A stretch of 64,000 nucleotides of DNA from Isoetes taiwanensis. Its lineage: Eukaryota > Streptophyta > Lycopodiopsida > Isoetales > Isoetaceae. The notes beneath the pieces were generated by a model that was not told where the DNA came from, made no database searches, and saw nothing but the letters and a program-made list of their open reading frames with translations. The translations under genes were made by a program, and so were the position numbers. This document shows, one piece after another, positions 45,323-57,420 of this stretch. Position 1 is the first letter of the stretch, and each line of letters starts with the position of its first letter. Location: assembly GCA_021234155.1 (NCBI GenBank), contig JAJEKV010000035.1, forward strand, positions 6,693,891 to 6,757,890, in the 5' to 3' direction.

Positions 45323-47366
45323 GGAATCGACCTTTTAAAAGACGACCTCAGTCGTGGTGGGATCTTCTTTCGCATGAAAAGCCTGCATTGTGATTTGCTT
45401 CCACAGTTACCAGGTTCTGGTTTCGCATCAATTTCTGCTATAAATTGATTGTGGTTTCTAACTCCCGATATCCCTTAATTCTACTTTTTAAAAAGGGAGC
45501 CTTATTTATATATCTTTGCTAGGCCTAGGTCAGGTTATTTGTATTTTTCTTATAAGTTGGTGCTTGAGGCTTGGTTTTGGTGTCGTCTAGGGTCTTAAAG
45601 GCTTGTTTTTTGTCATGCCTTTCAGATAAGTGGTCATTGTGGTTTTTGTATGCCTTCATCCATTCATCTTGACTATGCTCTCCTTGTTGCATCATTAAAA
45701 ATGTGTTTGGGAAGGAAACTGTTGGTTACAAGGTCATGCTATTTGTTTGTCATACAAAGTGCATTCCCTTTCCTGCATTCCTCTTCTTGCATTGATCCGA
45801 ACTCTCTTGCAAGGTTCTTGTTAGTCATTCTGAGTCCAGTGGCAGAGCCAGATCACCAGGGCAATGTCGACGTTTTGAGTCCATTGGCAGAGCCGGATCA
45901 TGGTTCTGGAGAGGGAAAGTTGCCTGTCTGTCGTTAGGGCCTTTAGGAGAGGATTTTTGGGGCAAACTGCTTCCGAGGGATTTTAAGGGTCCATGCCGCC
46001 CCACACGTCCTAGTCTTGTTCAAATCGACAAGGATAGGGCCTCTGAAATGTAAACCCTGTGAGTTGCCAGGTTCTTGAAATGTTTGTGTTTTGAGGGCCG
46101 AGTTTTGGTCTTTTGCACTTGGACGTGGCCGAGAAGCTGCAGTTCGGAATGCAGTTCGGAATGCAGAGTAACAAAAACTAATGGAATAGAGTTTGGATTT
46201 GTCTTCCTCTCGTTGTTGCAATTAGAAGCCATGAAGGGCCGCTTTTGTAGTAGCAAGATATGGTTTGGGATTGTTCTACTTAGAATTGACCTTGACTAGA
46301 TGTTTGGTCTTAGATTGAATTGAGATCAAAAGCATCAGTACTGCTAGAATGAAGATAAAAGATTATGAAGCAAACGCTGCTAGAATGAAGATAAAAGATT
46401 ACAGAGAAGCAAAAGCTAGTTTCTACTACAGAATTGTTTATCTTCACGAACATTATAGATTAGGATAAGGTCTTTCCAACAAGATCACATTCTTCTAAAT
46501 CGGGGTTGAAATTCACAAGTTATGCTCGGTTTATTTGTTTTTAATAACGCTTATTTAGAAGACTGTAACTTGAAGATTTCAACTCAGTTTTAGACGATTC
46601 TATGGTTGCTGGATAGGTATTACTCTCATCTACCAATTTCGTGAAGGGTACTTTTTTATTTGATAGACGAAAAAATGCTATTGCCATTTGAACAAAATAC
46701 CTATTTCTAGGGGTATTTTCCCAAATATTAATTCTTCCTGTAACCTGCATGAACACAGATCTGTATGCACATCGCATCACCCTCTAGACCATATTCCACA
46801 CCACGTTACACTTCATTCAAACCCATTCCAATCAAACACAGGTCTGTATGCACATCGCATCACCCTCCAGAAGATATATTCCACACCAAATTACACTTCA
46901 TTCACACCCATTGCAATCGGCTACTCCTCCAGCCCAAGGGTTCCTCTTCAGGCAACCCAAAGAACGAATCCTTACTTTTGAAATTGATTTGAAAATCATA
47001 TCGAAGAAACACATTGGAAATTAAACAAGCAGTAAATATGCAACCTTTTTCAAAGTGACGATGGCAGGAATGTTCAGCCAATAAATTTGACCTAAGCCTT
47101 GAAGATCTCTTTGTACTCAGTAAATTCTAGTCTTTTCCATTTGTTTACAAACATGAAGATAAGCTTCAAATCCAGCCATGGATGTATCACCTACAGCTAT
47201 TCTAGGGAGTTGAACCCTGTATCCTACCAAGACTCCTTCCAAGATTCACAAAGCCGACTTTCAAAATTGAACAATAAGGGTCAAACACAAAGCATCAACA
47301 GATAAAACATCTAGAACTGGTGGTACATTCTTCTCTCCTCCAATACCTGTGAAAAGACAATTGCCT
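45323..47366. other. Intergenic between LINE-C and the SHIPPO gene
   Basis: A 95-codon plus-strand frame at 45650-45937 ends with two LSP(V/L)AEPDH repeats, but no domain is recognised. A 38-bp duplication lies at 46339-46412. No gene is supported. Confidence 0.4.
46753..46920 (+). repeat. Two-copy 83-bp tandem duplication
   Basis: ACACAGATCTGTATGCACAT starts unit 1 at 46753 and ACACAGGTCTGTATGCACAT unit 2 at 46836. Both continue CGCATCACCCTC and TTACACTTCATTCA. Confidence 0.85.
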
Positions 47367-50363
47367 CTATATTTCATATGTCCCAGGACCAGGTTTATCG
47401 TCAACAGTAGATTTGAATCTAGCTGCAGATCCAAATTTAACACTTGATGCTGTTGATTTTCGTGAACTTGTTTGAAATCCCTGTTGCAACAAATGGTTCA
47501 TAACAGATGCTTAGAATGTAAGAGCACCCAAAACAATACTGTAGCAGCACTTTATTTATTAAGCTCTCGACATAAAACAATATTTCTCGTGCTTCATGTC
47601 ACTACCAGAGATGATGTCGCCCTCAAATTGCCAGCTGGTCCAGGAGATGCTTCAAGAAAATGTTCCTTTGTGTGTTCAGTTGATATAAACATCTAAGAGC
47701 AAATCATATTTTTGTTAATATCCTTTACCAAGAGAACCAAGGCAGTGGAGAACATAGTCTTCTTACTTACACCATTCTTTCCACACCATTGCTTTCCATT
47801 AAATAAGATGACTAGAAAAGAATACTTTGCATGCTAGGTAACTTCTTCATCTTATGTTACTTAACAGTTGATACTTCAACACAAAACCAATGCTTAGCAG
47901 ATCTAGAAAGCAAATATGGAGATCCTTATCATGCATTATAACAGTAAAACTGCAGTCTACACGTTCAGAAACCACGCAAAGCATACTCAAAATTATCAAT
48001 CAAGAATATACAGAAGTAATCGAAGAATAATAGGCATAATAAAACCAATCAGTGCAAACCTTTTCTCGATTGTGACGATTAGCAGAACCAAGGGAATATG
48101 AAGGGAATGTTGGCTTTCCAGATTCTGGTTGCTTTCCTACTGCCCCTATAGACTCATACTGGCCCATTCCTGGACCTGTCGTTACATTCCTTCCTGTACC
48201 ATACTGCCAAAGAAAAAAACATAGGTTGGCATTACATGCCACAATTAAGAGAAATGTAGCATTTAGTTATTGGGTAAGTTATCATCCTAGATTATATGTC
48301 GTAAATATTTTCCAAAACAGAATATTTGCTTGAGAGTGGGAACTTGCATATACTGATGTGAAGTTCAGAATGAATTTTCTTGTTGTTTGATGTGTGACAT
48401 GTATGCCTTGTTTCACTAGCTTTTGTGGTTAACAATCTAAAAATAATTTTTCTGGTGCAGTAAATTTGCTTCCTTGGCTTCTCTAATGAAGGGATACTTT
48501 TGGGATAATCAAAATGACCACGGAAGGTCTCCATGGAACAAGATTGCAGATGCCTTTAAAGATCAAATACCATGTTTTTGTACAGCACTAACACCAAGTG
48601 TCGACTTTTCTTGCTTATACTCGTTATGTGCAGGTTTGATGTTAGATTCTGATAGAAAATGGACGTTCAAAAGTTGCTACATCACAATGCTTGTACCCTT
48701 CATGTACTCACCTTCTGGTGATAGAAAATGGACGTTCAAAAGTTGCTAGATCACAATGCTTGTACCCTTCATGTACTCACCTTCTGGTGAAGACCATAAA
48801 TTCAGAGTACATGCACACCTTCAATGAGGTCAAACCATTCTTGGTGTGAGAACGAAGCCATCATGATCAGGATAGCTATCGCTTAGTGAGATTTAAGTAT
48901 GAAAAACAGACTAGTCCGTTCACCATTTCTTTCTTGTGCCAGCCTTGTTACAGACGTGGTTATAGCAGGAAATGGTCCTGGAAAAGGGCATTGGAATAAA
49001 AAGAAATACCTTGAAACGTTTCTCGGATCCAAATGGAGCATGAGGAGCTGTCTTCTTCATTGACTGAATTTGATTGCCAATAGATGAGCTCTCGTCACAA
49101 ACAACTGGGCCTGGTGAGAAATGTCTAGCCTGCATTGTTGGACTATGCTTAAGGCATTAGGAAGTGGCATATCTAGTAAAGAAAGAACAAAAATTACCTT
49201 TTCCATTTTTAAGTCCTGTTCCCTTGTATGTGAACCAAACTTGGCCCTCTCTGGTGATTTTTGGCAGGACAAAACCTGCAACATGGAGGCAACAAGGACT
49301 TAAGAATTGCAGCATTGATGTGAGTTGTATGAAAAGACATGCTTTTATGAATACAAACTTGTTCACCAATTGATGAAAGACACTCGTATGCCCCAGGTCC
49401 AGGTACACGAGCACGTCTGTTCTGCGGGAAAAAAAGGATCCATGTAAGAATTGAATAGTTTAAAATATGTATGAATGTAATAGAACACTTTGCGCTTGAA
49501 ATACCTTATCAAAACGCCTTGCTTTAGGAAATCCAACAATAGGTGCACACCACTTTCCAAGTGTAAATTGTGCATCATATATGGGACCTGCATATTAAAA
49601 CTCTATTAGTCTCTAATAACCAAGCAAAACGAGAGCCTTTATACGACATACCAGGGCTGTTGTTTCCTGGAATGGCCTTGGTTATATCTTTATCTATGTA
49701 CAACTGCCAAGACGTAATTGGCATAATTAGAACTGTCTCATAGGAGCTTTTAGCTACAAAATTTACAACATGATTAGCAATTTTAAATAAGGAAAGCGTA
49801 TAGTATAGGAGAAAGTACCTTTGCTAGATTAATCCGGTCCCCTGTCCCAAAGCGACAAGAAGGTTCAGTAAGCCGATTCGACAATGTCTGTCTAGCACGA
49901 ATGTAATAAAGTTAGAAATGAAAGAGGAATTCGCAGGTTATCATGTTACATATAATTTGACAACAAATGACGGCCCATCATTAGGTTAGTTTTCAAGACG
50001 GATTACCTGGTGCCCAAAAGTTGACTTGCTTCTGTATTCAGTCAAGGGTTTTGGCAGTCGCATGTCAGCAGTAAACTCTGATCTTGTTCCATAACTTGAA
50101 ACGGACCTACTCCTGGAAGGCGGGCATCTCATTCCCATGTCCTTTTGATCATTTATGCCGGATTGATTTGGCGAGGATCCTGGTCGAGAGGCAGTTGAGT
50201 TTGAAGAATTCGACGGGACCACTGCTGGTATTGAAGAACTTGCTAAGCCTACTGTTGAGTCTGGAGATGTTGAGGCTTGGGCAACAGAATTTGTTGAGGC
50301 TTCTGTATCTTGTTTTGGTGATTTTTTTCCATCAACACTTTCTGTAGACTTATCCCCCGCCAT
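47367..50363 (-). CDS. SHIPPO (sperm-tail PG-rich) repeat protein, ten exons
   Basis: Ten minus-strand exons join into a 379-residue protein. They are 50007-50363, 49819-49887, 49652-49703, 49505-49587, 49359-49421, 49198-49275, 49010-49129, 48060-48203, 47606-47665 and 47367-47480. All introns are GT-AG and nearly all are phase 0. Residues 1-95 are Ser/Thr-rich and probably disordered. The rest carries six PG motifs: SPGPIYD (158-164), VPGPGAYE (193-200), SPGPVV (239-244), PGMGQYE (285-291), SPGPAG (329-334) and PGPGTYE (372-378). They alternate with an (F/S)GS..R motif and an SSIG(E/N)Q motif. This is the STPGR/SHIPPO repeat family, known from axonemal and sperm-tail proteins that bind or stabilise microtubules. 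The start ATGGCGGGGG has a good plant context (AACATGGCG). No lesion is visible. The acceptor of exon 9 is weak (purine-rich). The exact orthologue is not assigned. Confidence 0.85.
48651..48788. repeat. Two-copy 69-bp tandem duplication in a SHIPPO intron
   Basis: GATAGAAAATGGACGTTCAA begins both units (48651 and 48720). They differ at about one position, so the duplication is recent. It lies within the 806-bp intron between exons 7 and 8, much the longest intron of the gene. Confidence 0.9.
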
Positions 50364-50789
50364 GTTACCTATGATTTTACCTCCTAAATTTTTCTTTCAT
50401 ACACCATTGGAAATTTTTTAACAAAATTCTCGAAACTCTCGCCATCCACATTGCACTACTATCTGAACCACTTATGCAACATGATAGATTTCCATATTGC
50501 TTCGAAAAAATGCACTTCTGGCCTCAAAAGAACGGGCATTAGAGCTAATTTGGGGTCTCAAAATGTCCCTATGTAAAGTCAACATCACCTTTTAGAAAAC
50601 ACTGTAAGAGGAACAATCTTAAACAAAATGCAGTTTGACTAACCTGGATTTTCACATCCAAATTGAGTATTCTTTGATCTAATAGATTTGCCTTCTCAAG
50701 GTCTACCTAATGAAGATCCGTTATGATACGTCTCAAAATAATTGGATATCAAGAAAGCATAAAAATAGAGAGCCCACAACTTGTTTCAA
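50364..50789 (-). promoter_or_regulatory. Upstream region of the SHIPPO gene
   Basis: This holds the leader and presumed promoter on the minus strand. No clear TATA box or known motif was recognised, and no other gene is seen here. Confidence 0.3.
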
Positions 50790-50949
50790 CATGCATATGC
50801 CTATGCACATTACCAAGACATAATAACAGCTATAATTGCATCCTTCCAATTAAACTCCAATAATGTACATGCATATGCCTATGCACATTACCAAGACATA
50901 ATGAGTATAACAGCTATAATTGCATCCTTCCAATTAAACTCCAATAACA
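50790..50949. repeat. Two-copy about 78-bp tandem duplication
   Basis: CATGCATATGCCTATGCACA starts the units at 50790 and 50868. The second has a 6-bp insertion after GACATAAT. The units are otherwise nearly identical. Confidence 0.9.
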
Positions 50950-53460
50950 CAAATGAGCTCCACGTTATTCACAATAGTGTGATAGTGTGATAGTACGTCT
51001 ATCATTCTATCTATTGTTCTCCAAAGCTAGATATGCTATTTCTTCTATGATGTTGGGTGTTTAGCAAGCCTATGACAACGTATTACAACCTTCAATGAAT
51101 GGGAAATTTTATTATAATTAATACATAATCTATGTAAAATAAATTTCAAGTTTTACAAAATTACAACATGTTCCAATAACATGGAATAATTGAGGGAATG
51201 TCAGGAATCAAGAATAATTTATGTTTAACGTTGACCATCTTTCAGGGTAATAGCTCTGTTGCATATATTTGCTTTGGTTAATGTAACGAGATTCAATATA
51301 TAGCACTCACCAACAATAGCTTGAAAAGCAAATAAATAGGCAACTGTTGGACGTTCTATTATTACACTTAACTTCAAAATCATCATGAACTATAGCACGT
51401 GGTAACCTAGTAGTTGCATATTACACGTCATGGGTTCGTCATGGGTTCAAATCCTTGTGCTCATTTATTTTGAATATTTACTCACCTCATTGTCACCAAA
51501 TATATGCTTCACTATATTTGTTTTCTCATTAGATTTGTTTACACCAAATTTTCCTTCAATTCATTCATAAATTTCATTCTATTCCTATTTGTCTCATAAA
51601 TCCTCATGCCCAGGTTGTCTTGGTACATCTTTTAAAACAATGCTCTATAAACCTGACACTTTGCATTACTTTCACGCTTTTATAACCTCGATACCTTGCG
51701 TTATTGTATTATTTAATTCAATTACATTCGAAAAGCATAATAAAATCATATTTAAATGGATGTGACTACCTTTTTTATTTGTAAAAGTGAATTCAAGCCT
51801 AAAATTGCCCATGCCTTTGGTTTTGGGTTAAGGAAATAAAGATCAACCAAGGCCAATATTGTAAAATAACCAAACAAGGCCAATATTGCAAGGTAACAAA
51901 AAATGTAAGAACAGCCAAAAGGTAAGAACAGACAATAATGTCAACTGATATGAACTCTCATGTTTCAAACCGATCACCTTAGGAGCATCATGGTCAAGCT
52001 TATGTTAATAAGCACATGCTTACGATATGATCCGAGATGGTAGTAATCATGACCGAGCATTGTTTGCAGCAATTGTATTCAGTCACATTTTGCTGAGGTG
52101 ATTGTTAAGAATGTTGCAATACTAGAGCTTTCAAGTCAAGTTCTACTGGCTGGTTGACACGATACTTTTTGTGTAGTTCAATGTGGTATCTTAGGCTATA
52201 AGTCACAAGATCGGGCATGGAGAACCATGGATGAATCACCGACAAGTAGAATATGTTCTAATATGGTGGCATATCAAAATATGGCATGTCCTTGCATCCA
52301 ATTTATAACCAAAGTGAAGGAAATCCATTAGACCATCATGTGAAGATGATTCTCTTACACCACATAGGAGGTACGCAGTTCCTTGATTTTTTGTTAATCT
52401 GCTAATTACTTCAAAAGGTAGAAGACCTCTAGTTTCCTGATGAAATACAGGAGTTCTACGAAATAAAAAAGAGTACCATGAGCAAATATGAAAAGCTGAA
52501 GTCTGAAATGATTATACTTGGCATTTGAAAGTGCATATTAGAAAAGCTCTGATTCCATGGGCATAAAATTTACTACGAAGAAGTGACAAAGATTCATTAT
52601 GTACACTGTTCTTGACCTGTTAAATTCAACAGCTGCAGTAAGGCACAAAAAAAAGAGATTGGAGAATTGAACCCCAGACCCCAAAAGACATATTTTTTCC
52701 TCATTATAGAAGTCAATAAATTTCCCTTCAAGAAGAGAGTTTAGCTTGTTTATAACTTTCAAGTTCTAGATCGACCTATACGAGCATGAAAGTCTACAAC
52801 AAGATTCTTGTAACGATTTCATGAAATGATTCGACACCCCAAACTTTAAATATCAAATTGTAATAACCAGGTTATCAGAGATTCAAACAGAATACTTAGC
52901 TAAGAATCCTAGAAAGGAAGGAGGTTCTTATTTGCCACAGTTGGCAGTCAGAGACACCCATAGAGTATGCAATCTTATTTCTGGATATTCCTTGAGCTGG
53001 AAACAAAGCCACCAAAGCGACAGCACAGCCTAATATCATTCACGATCTTAATTTATTGAAACCACCCTGACTTCCATAAGCAACAAGCATCTTGCCTTCC
53101 TGAAGATGACCATTAACAGACTGAATCCTTTTTTATTTGCTTATCAAAGAACTCCAACTAATTCATGAAAATTGTTTCTTATCTGCCCAGAATTCATCAA
53201 ACATATGATCTAAGGTGCATTTTTCTCGTGGCATTCAGAACATCCCAAGAATTCAGCAAAACTCAACAAATCAGGCTCTTTTGGTAGTTTATTAAAAATC
53301 CTCAACTTCGTCTATTTGCCATGCTCTGCCTAAAAGTGAAAGCATGCATCTGCAATGATCTGCTAGTGGCTTAAAGAAATAGTCTTGTAACATAGGATCA
53401 AAACAATGATAACCTTCATCAATTAAACCCCTACAACAACAGATTCTTACTTCTTACTTC
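50950..53460. other. Intergenic, AT-rich, no gene seen
   Basis: A minus-strand stretch ending about 52933 follows a good acceptor (TTTGTTTCCAG) and encodes LKEYPEIRLHTLWVSLTANC before a stop. It may be a terminal exon, but no partner is recognised. Confidence 0.35.
51396..51465 (+). other. tRNA-like Pol III promoter relic (possible SINE head)
   Basis: GTGGTAACCTAGTAGTTGCA resembles an A box, and GGTTCAAATCC fits the B-box consensus about 45 bp later. AGCACG and TTGTGCT at the ends can pair. The T-stem pairs poorly, and CGTCATGGGTTC is duplicated inside. It is not a functional tRNA gene. Confidence 0.3.
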
Positions 53461-53517
53461 TTACTCTTTAAGTCTTCGTAAGCTTTCAGCAATAGCAGGT
53501 CGCTCCATGCTCAAGTT
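53461..53517 (-). other. Candidate terminal exon of an unknown gene
   Basis: After a strong acceptor (CCTTTTTTGCAG) the minus strand encodes NLSMERPAIAESLRRLKE and a stop. The composition looks like real coding sequence, but no partner exon could be connected. Confidence 0.3.
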
Positions 53518-54462
53518 CTGCAAAAAAGGAATATGCATCGTCATAACTCCGAATGAGACAAGCTAAAAGTTAAATGTAAATAAACATCAGACATCTCCCT
53601 CTCAAAGCATTGATATTCTCATTGTATTGTTGGACTGTATGGCCGAGAGGCCGTTTCTCTCAACCATTTTTGTACGATGAGTGGCAGCTTATCCTCTCTG
53701 CCCACTAGAAACCAGCATCTCAATCTCATCTACATAAATCTGTACTATTGGTCGTAGTAAACAGCGTGTGCAAGCATATCACCATATCTGGGACTATATG
53801 CAGTTGTATTATGCAGTTGTACTGGGCCCTCAATTTTTGTTGTTCGCATCATATATCATGGTTATCTATTGTAGAAGCTGGTAATAAATGTGGTTTCTTT
53901 TCTTACTAGAATTTCAATTTAAATCATGTATTGGTTTCAATGGCCAGTTTTACCAAGTAAGAACAACCAATGTGCTAAACTATGTAATGACAGGAAAACA
54001 CAAGAGGTTTATTGATCTCTGGAAATATTTTAAGTAGCTTCTGCTTGACAAGTTAATTACCCAATTAGTTAGTCAAGTTCAATTGCCTCCAGGCATAGGA
54101 TGTAAGGCCCCTCTGAACCCCTGATGGAATAGCATTCCCCTGTGCCATCTATGATCCGTTACCTCCTATCATGTTCTAAAGGGCATAAATTACTTCACTT
54201 AGGGTCCTCCTTCTGTGTGCCTCCTTCCCTTGCATTCATGCTTAAACAATTCGAGCAAAATATGGTGCATTAGCAAACCTGCTTGTCATAAGCACCAAAA
54301 ATTCATGCACATCTGGATGTTCTTAGCAGTCCTAATAATTGTTTGCTTTGTTTCGTAAATTGTCTAAAATATTATGATTCTTCATACAGTCATGCCTTTG
54401 ATACAAAGTGAAAGAGTTTCTATGGAAATTTATAACCTATAAATAAACAAGAAAACACTTAC
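53518..54462. other. No gene seen
   Basis: AT-rich sequence between two exon-like pieces. No compatible exon was found on either strand. Confidence 0.35.
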
Positions 54463-54541
54463 GGTAGAACTCCAGCAAAATTTCCATTTAGACCAGAATA
54501 AAGACCCTTAAGAGATAATCCTTCCACCCAAACTGAGCTGC
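54463..54541 (-). pseudogene. Orphan exon resembling a mitochondrial S-adenosylmethionine carrier
   Basis: Bounded by TTTTTGCAG and a GTAAGTG donor, only one frame is open. It encodes SSVWVEGLSLKGLYSGLNGN and FAGVLP. The phrase LKGLYSGL.GN.AGVLP matches the segment between the first two repeats of plant SAM carriers, which exchange S-adenosylmethionine across organelle inner membranes. I found no neighbouring exon (the expected ASALFVGVYEPTK is absent), so this looks like a gene fragment. Confidence 0.45.
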
Positions 54542-56479
54542 CTGCAAAAACCTACATGTATAACGCGATATGATCCATAAGCATAATGAGAAATCCTCAA
54601 ACAAGTATCTTAAATATAGAAGTTACAATCAGAAAGAACTATAGATAGGCATTACCCACCAAACAAATACGAAGAAAGTTAGCGGACAAGACTGCAGCAG
54701 GTTACGGCAGGCTGAGGGTCCGCTACAGGACTCATGCACTTTTTGAAGTTGGAAGTGACAAGACTTTCTTGAAAGGACATGAGCAACTAATTTTCAACAT
54801 CACTTAGCTAAATCACATTAAGCCTAAACCAAGAAAATAATTTCAAACAAACAACGCCAAATGGATAGTTAACTGTTCCAAAGAGGAATTGTCAATTCTA
54901 TTGCATCCGTACTCCTTGGGAAGCTTAGTCAATAGTTTAGAGGATCCCTATGCAGAAGTATCCTATTATACTGAGCATATGCACAGCCCTAAATATGACA
55001 AATATATTCTGATGCAATTGCCTGGAATTGAGGAGCTGCCAAACTATAATACTCTGTCTAGCCACTAGTTTAGAGGATGGCTATGCAGAGGTACCCTATT
55101 ATACTAAGTATAAGCACAGATTCTATAATCCAAGAAGAGATAGGAGGCTTACAAAGCAATATGCAGCGTCATAACCTCAAAACGAACCAAGAATTGATCT
55201 TGTGCCAGCACATATACACTCTTTATCAGTTTGCAACATTATGAGCTGATAATAATTGATTGCGGTAAACCTAGAAAGGCTGAAGAAGCGATGAGTAGCC
55301 ACATTAGAGATACAGAATGCTGCATTTTCATATAGAATTTTTGATTTTCAACACATCAGCAGCAAGGTATGTAGATCAAAATGTGGATTGACTACCATTG
55401 TTGTCCTACATCATAGCAAAGGGGAACGTTTTGGTCCTTCAGATTCCAATAATGAATGTAAAAGAGTCATAGCCATATGCTGGTTCATTGAGTTCAAATC
55501 GTTCCTTCGTATGTGACGCATTGAAGGCAGCTCTCCAGAATGGCCAATGAATTTTGAAAATAGTCTATTCCAGATCATGATCGAATGGCTTAAGCCACAT
55601 CCAACTCAAATTATCCTGTGATGCCGGGAACTATGATCCTGAATAGAATCTTAATTAAGGCTGAAATAGAGCTACAATAAATAGGAGCTAAGAAAACTCT
55701 GATTTACCTTTGTGGAGCATGATAAGGCGTCGATCCATACCTTTGTGGAGCATCTTCTGCTCTAACCTAGGCGACGGTCCAGAACGGCCATCGAATTCTG
55801 AAGACCGTCTGGTACTGTAGATCATGATCAAATGGCTTAAGCCATAACCAACTCAGGTTTTTTGACACGTAGGCCAGCCTTCGAGATAAGGGGCCGCTTA
55901 ACTCAGGTTTTTTGACACGTAGATAGGTTTTCGAGATAAAGGGCCACTTGTGGTCAGGCTGTTGTCCGACGGCTAGGCCGAATTTGCGTACAAAAAGAAA
56001 AATGAGGGCATCAGCATGCAGTTCTGGCGCTACAGACTCAAGTGTATGCCGAATTCCTATGAACACTAGCATCCTACCTGTTGAAATCAAGAATTTTCGA
56101 CCGGAAAAAAAAATTAAATATTAAATTCATTTCAGACTTATAGGTCCAGGATGGTCAGAATATATTCCCCAATCTTATACTATTCTCTACTCAAATATCT
56201 TCCTTATCTTTGAGAAAAGCCCTACTTGTTTGCTCCATCACTCGCTACCTAGAAAATTGACATTTACAACTATAATTTCTATGCTATTATTTTATCCTAA
56301 AGTCTAATTTACTATTCTATCCTAAGGTCAATATTTATGTCAAGTTCTTACCTAATAACCCCTTAGATGTGTTACGTTCTCACTATACTACATTTTACCC
56401 ATGTCCTCATGTAGAGAACTCATAATCAAGCCCATGTCATGCTTACCCAAGTTATTCTGAAATTCTATATAAAAGTAAC
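54542..56479. other. Intergenic with local duplications
   Basis: A stretch at 55537-55606 (GAATGGCCAATGAATTTTGA and following) recurs diverged at 55777-55857. A minus-strand frame at 55767-56090 (107 codons) is created partly by a tandem repeat and shows no domain. Confidence 0.4.
55851..55950. repeat. Two-copy 50-bp tandem duplication
   Basis: ACTCAGGTTTTTTGACACGT begins units at 55851 and 55901. Both continue with TTCGAGATAA and GGGCC. Confidence 0.85.
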
Positions 56480-57420
56480 TTCACATTCAAGAAAAATCTT
56501 CAAAAAAATTGGGTTGTAGTTCCCAAGACGACTTCTGCCAAAGTACCTCTCTGCGATAGCCATATGCATTGTGACCAACTGGCTAATCTCGTGTTGTAGC
56601 ATGGGGAACTGTCGAATTCCCTCTAGGTCCGCTACTAGCTTCTGAGCATAAGTCTCTGCACGACTGCAACTGAGGCAAGTGGAGGGATGGTCATATGTGT
56701 TTCGAGCAGACTGCCAATCTATTTGGAGACAGAGCGGTTGGTGATCTGAATCAATCTCTGCTATATGTGCCCACCCAGATTTGGGCGATGTGCAGATCTT
56801 GCTCAACGACCAGCACATAATTCACGATGTTGGAGCCGCCCCCCTTATTTTCCTGCCTGCAAATGTAGCCAGCGGATAATGGCCATTGCGCCAAACCATT
56901 TGCAGATGACTAAGTCAAACACACTACACATCTGAAGCAATTGCCATGTCGTGTGACATGGTGAGCCCTGTCGTCTGATGTCCATGGCTAAGTAGTCTCT
57001 GGCGGATCTATGATTCGTCCCAGCTAGCGGTCGAATTTTGTGAGATGTTCTCTTCCGTCGCGTGCATTGAAGTATCAAGCAATATAACCACGCTTGGCTG
57101 TCTCTATGGATGTATGACATCATATAGATCGACATAGGATCTAGCCTATCCACATCGTGTTGTAGCGGTAGAAGTTGGACTCTATGTATGAGGAAAGTAG
57201 CATCTTTGCCGAGAAAAGATTGTCTCCATTCTTTGGCTCTACACTTTCGAGGCGGTTGTATTTATTTGTCCTCTACAAAGAGCCAGATGTTGCCAAGCTT
57301 GTGTGGTTGTAGCGGGGGCATCTTCCCAAGTTTCTATAAGGAAGATGAGATCCATGTTTGTAGCAATGGAGTTTAGACTATCTCCCTCTGCTAGAGGAAG
57401 CCCCTACTATTCGGAGACTA
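56480..57420 (-). mobile_element. LINE-A endonuclease fragment
   Basis: Minus-strand frames encode DSDHQPLCLQIDWQSARNTY (56700-56760), the SDH motif region of the LINE-A endonuclease. Upstream pieces match the ICKWFGAMAIIRWLHLQAGK and YFNARDGREH blocks and the DLYDDIQQYRQLGKV region. It lines up with LINE-A copy 1 at about 8560-9500, with no RT nearby. Frames are broken throughout, so it is an internal fragment of an old copy. Confidence 0.7.

Noticed and set aside
45650-45937. Frame with two LSPxAEPDH repeats
   Set aside because: No domain, splice or promoter support; the repeat comes from a small nucleotide duplication.
49198-49275. Alternative donor in SHIPPO exon 5 (ATTG followed by GTGAAC) giving FVLPKITREGQVWF in exon 6
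   Set aside because: It destroys the SSIGEQ-VLSCQKSPERAKFGS repeat pattern that is matched by SSIGNQ-IQSMKKTAPHAPFGS in exon 7.
51396-51465. Functional tRNA gene
   Set aside because: The T-stem pairs poorly, the anticodon arm is not formed and an internal duplication disrupts the cloverleaf.
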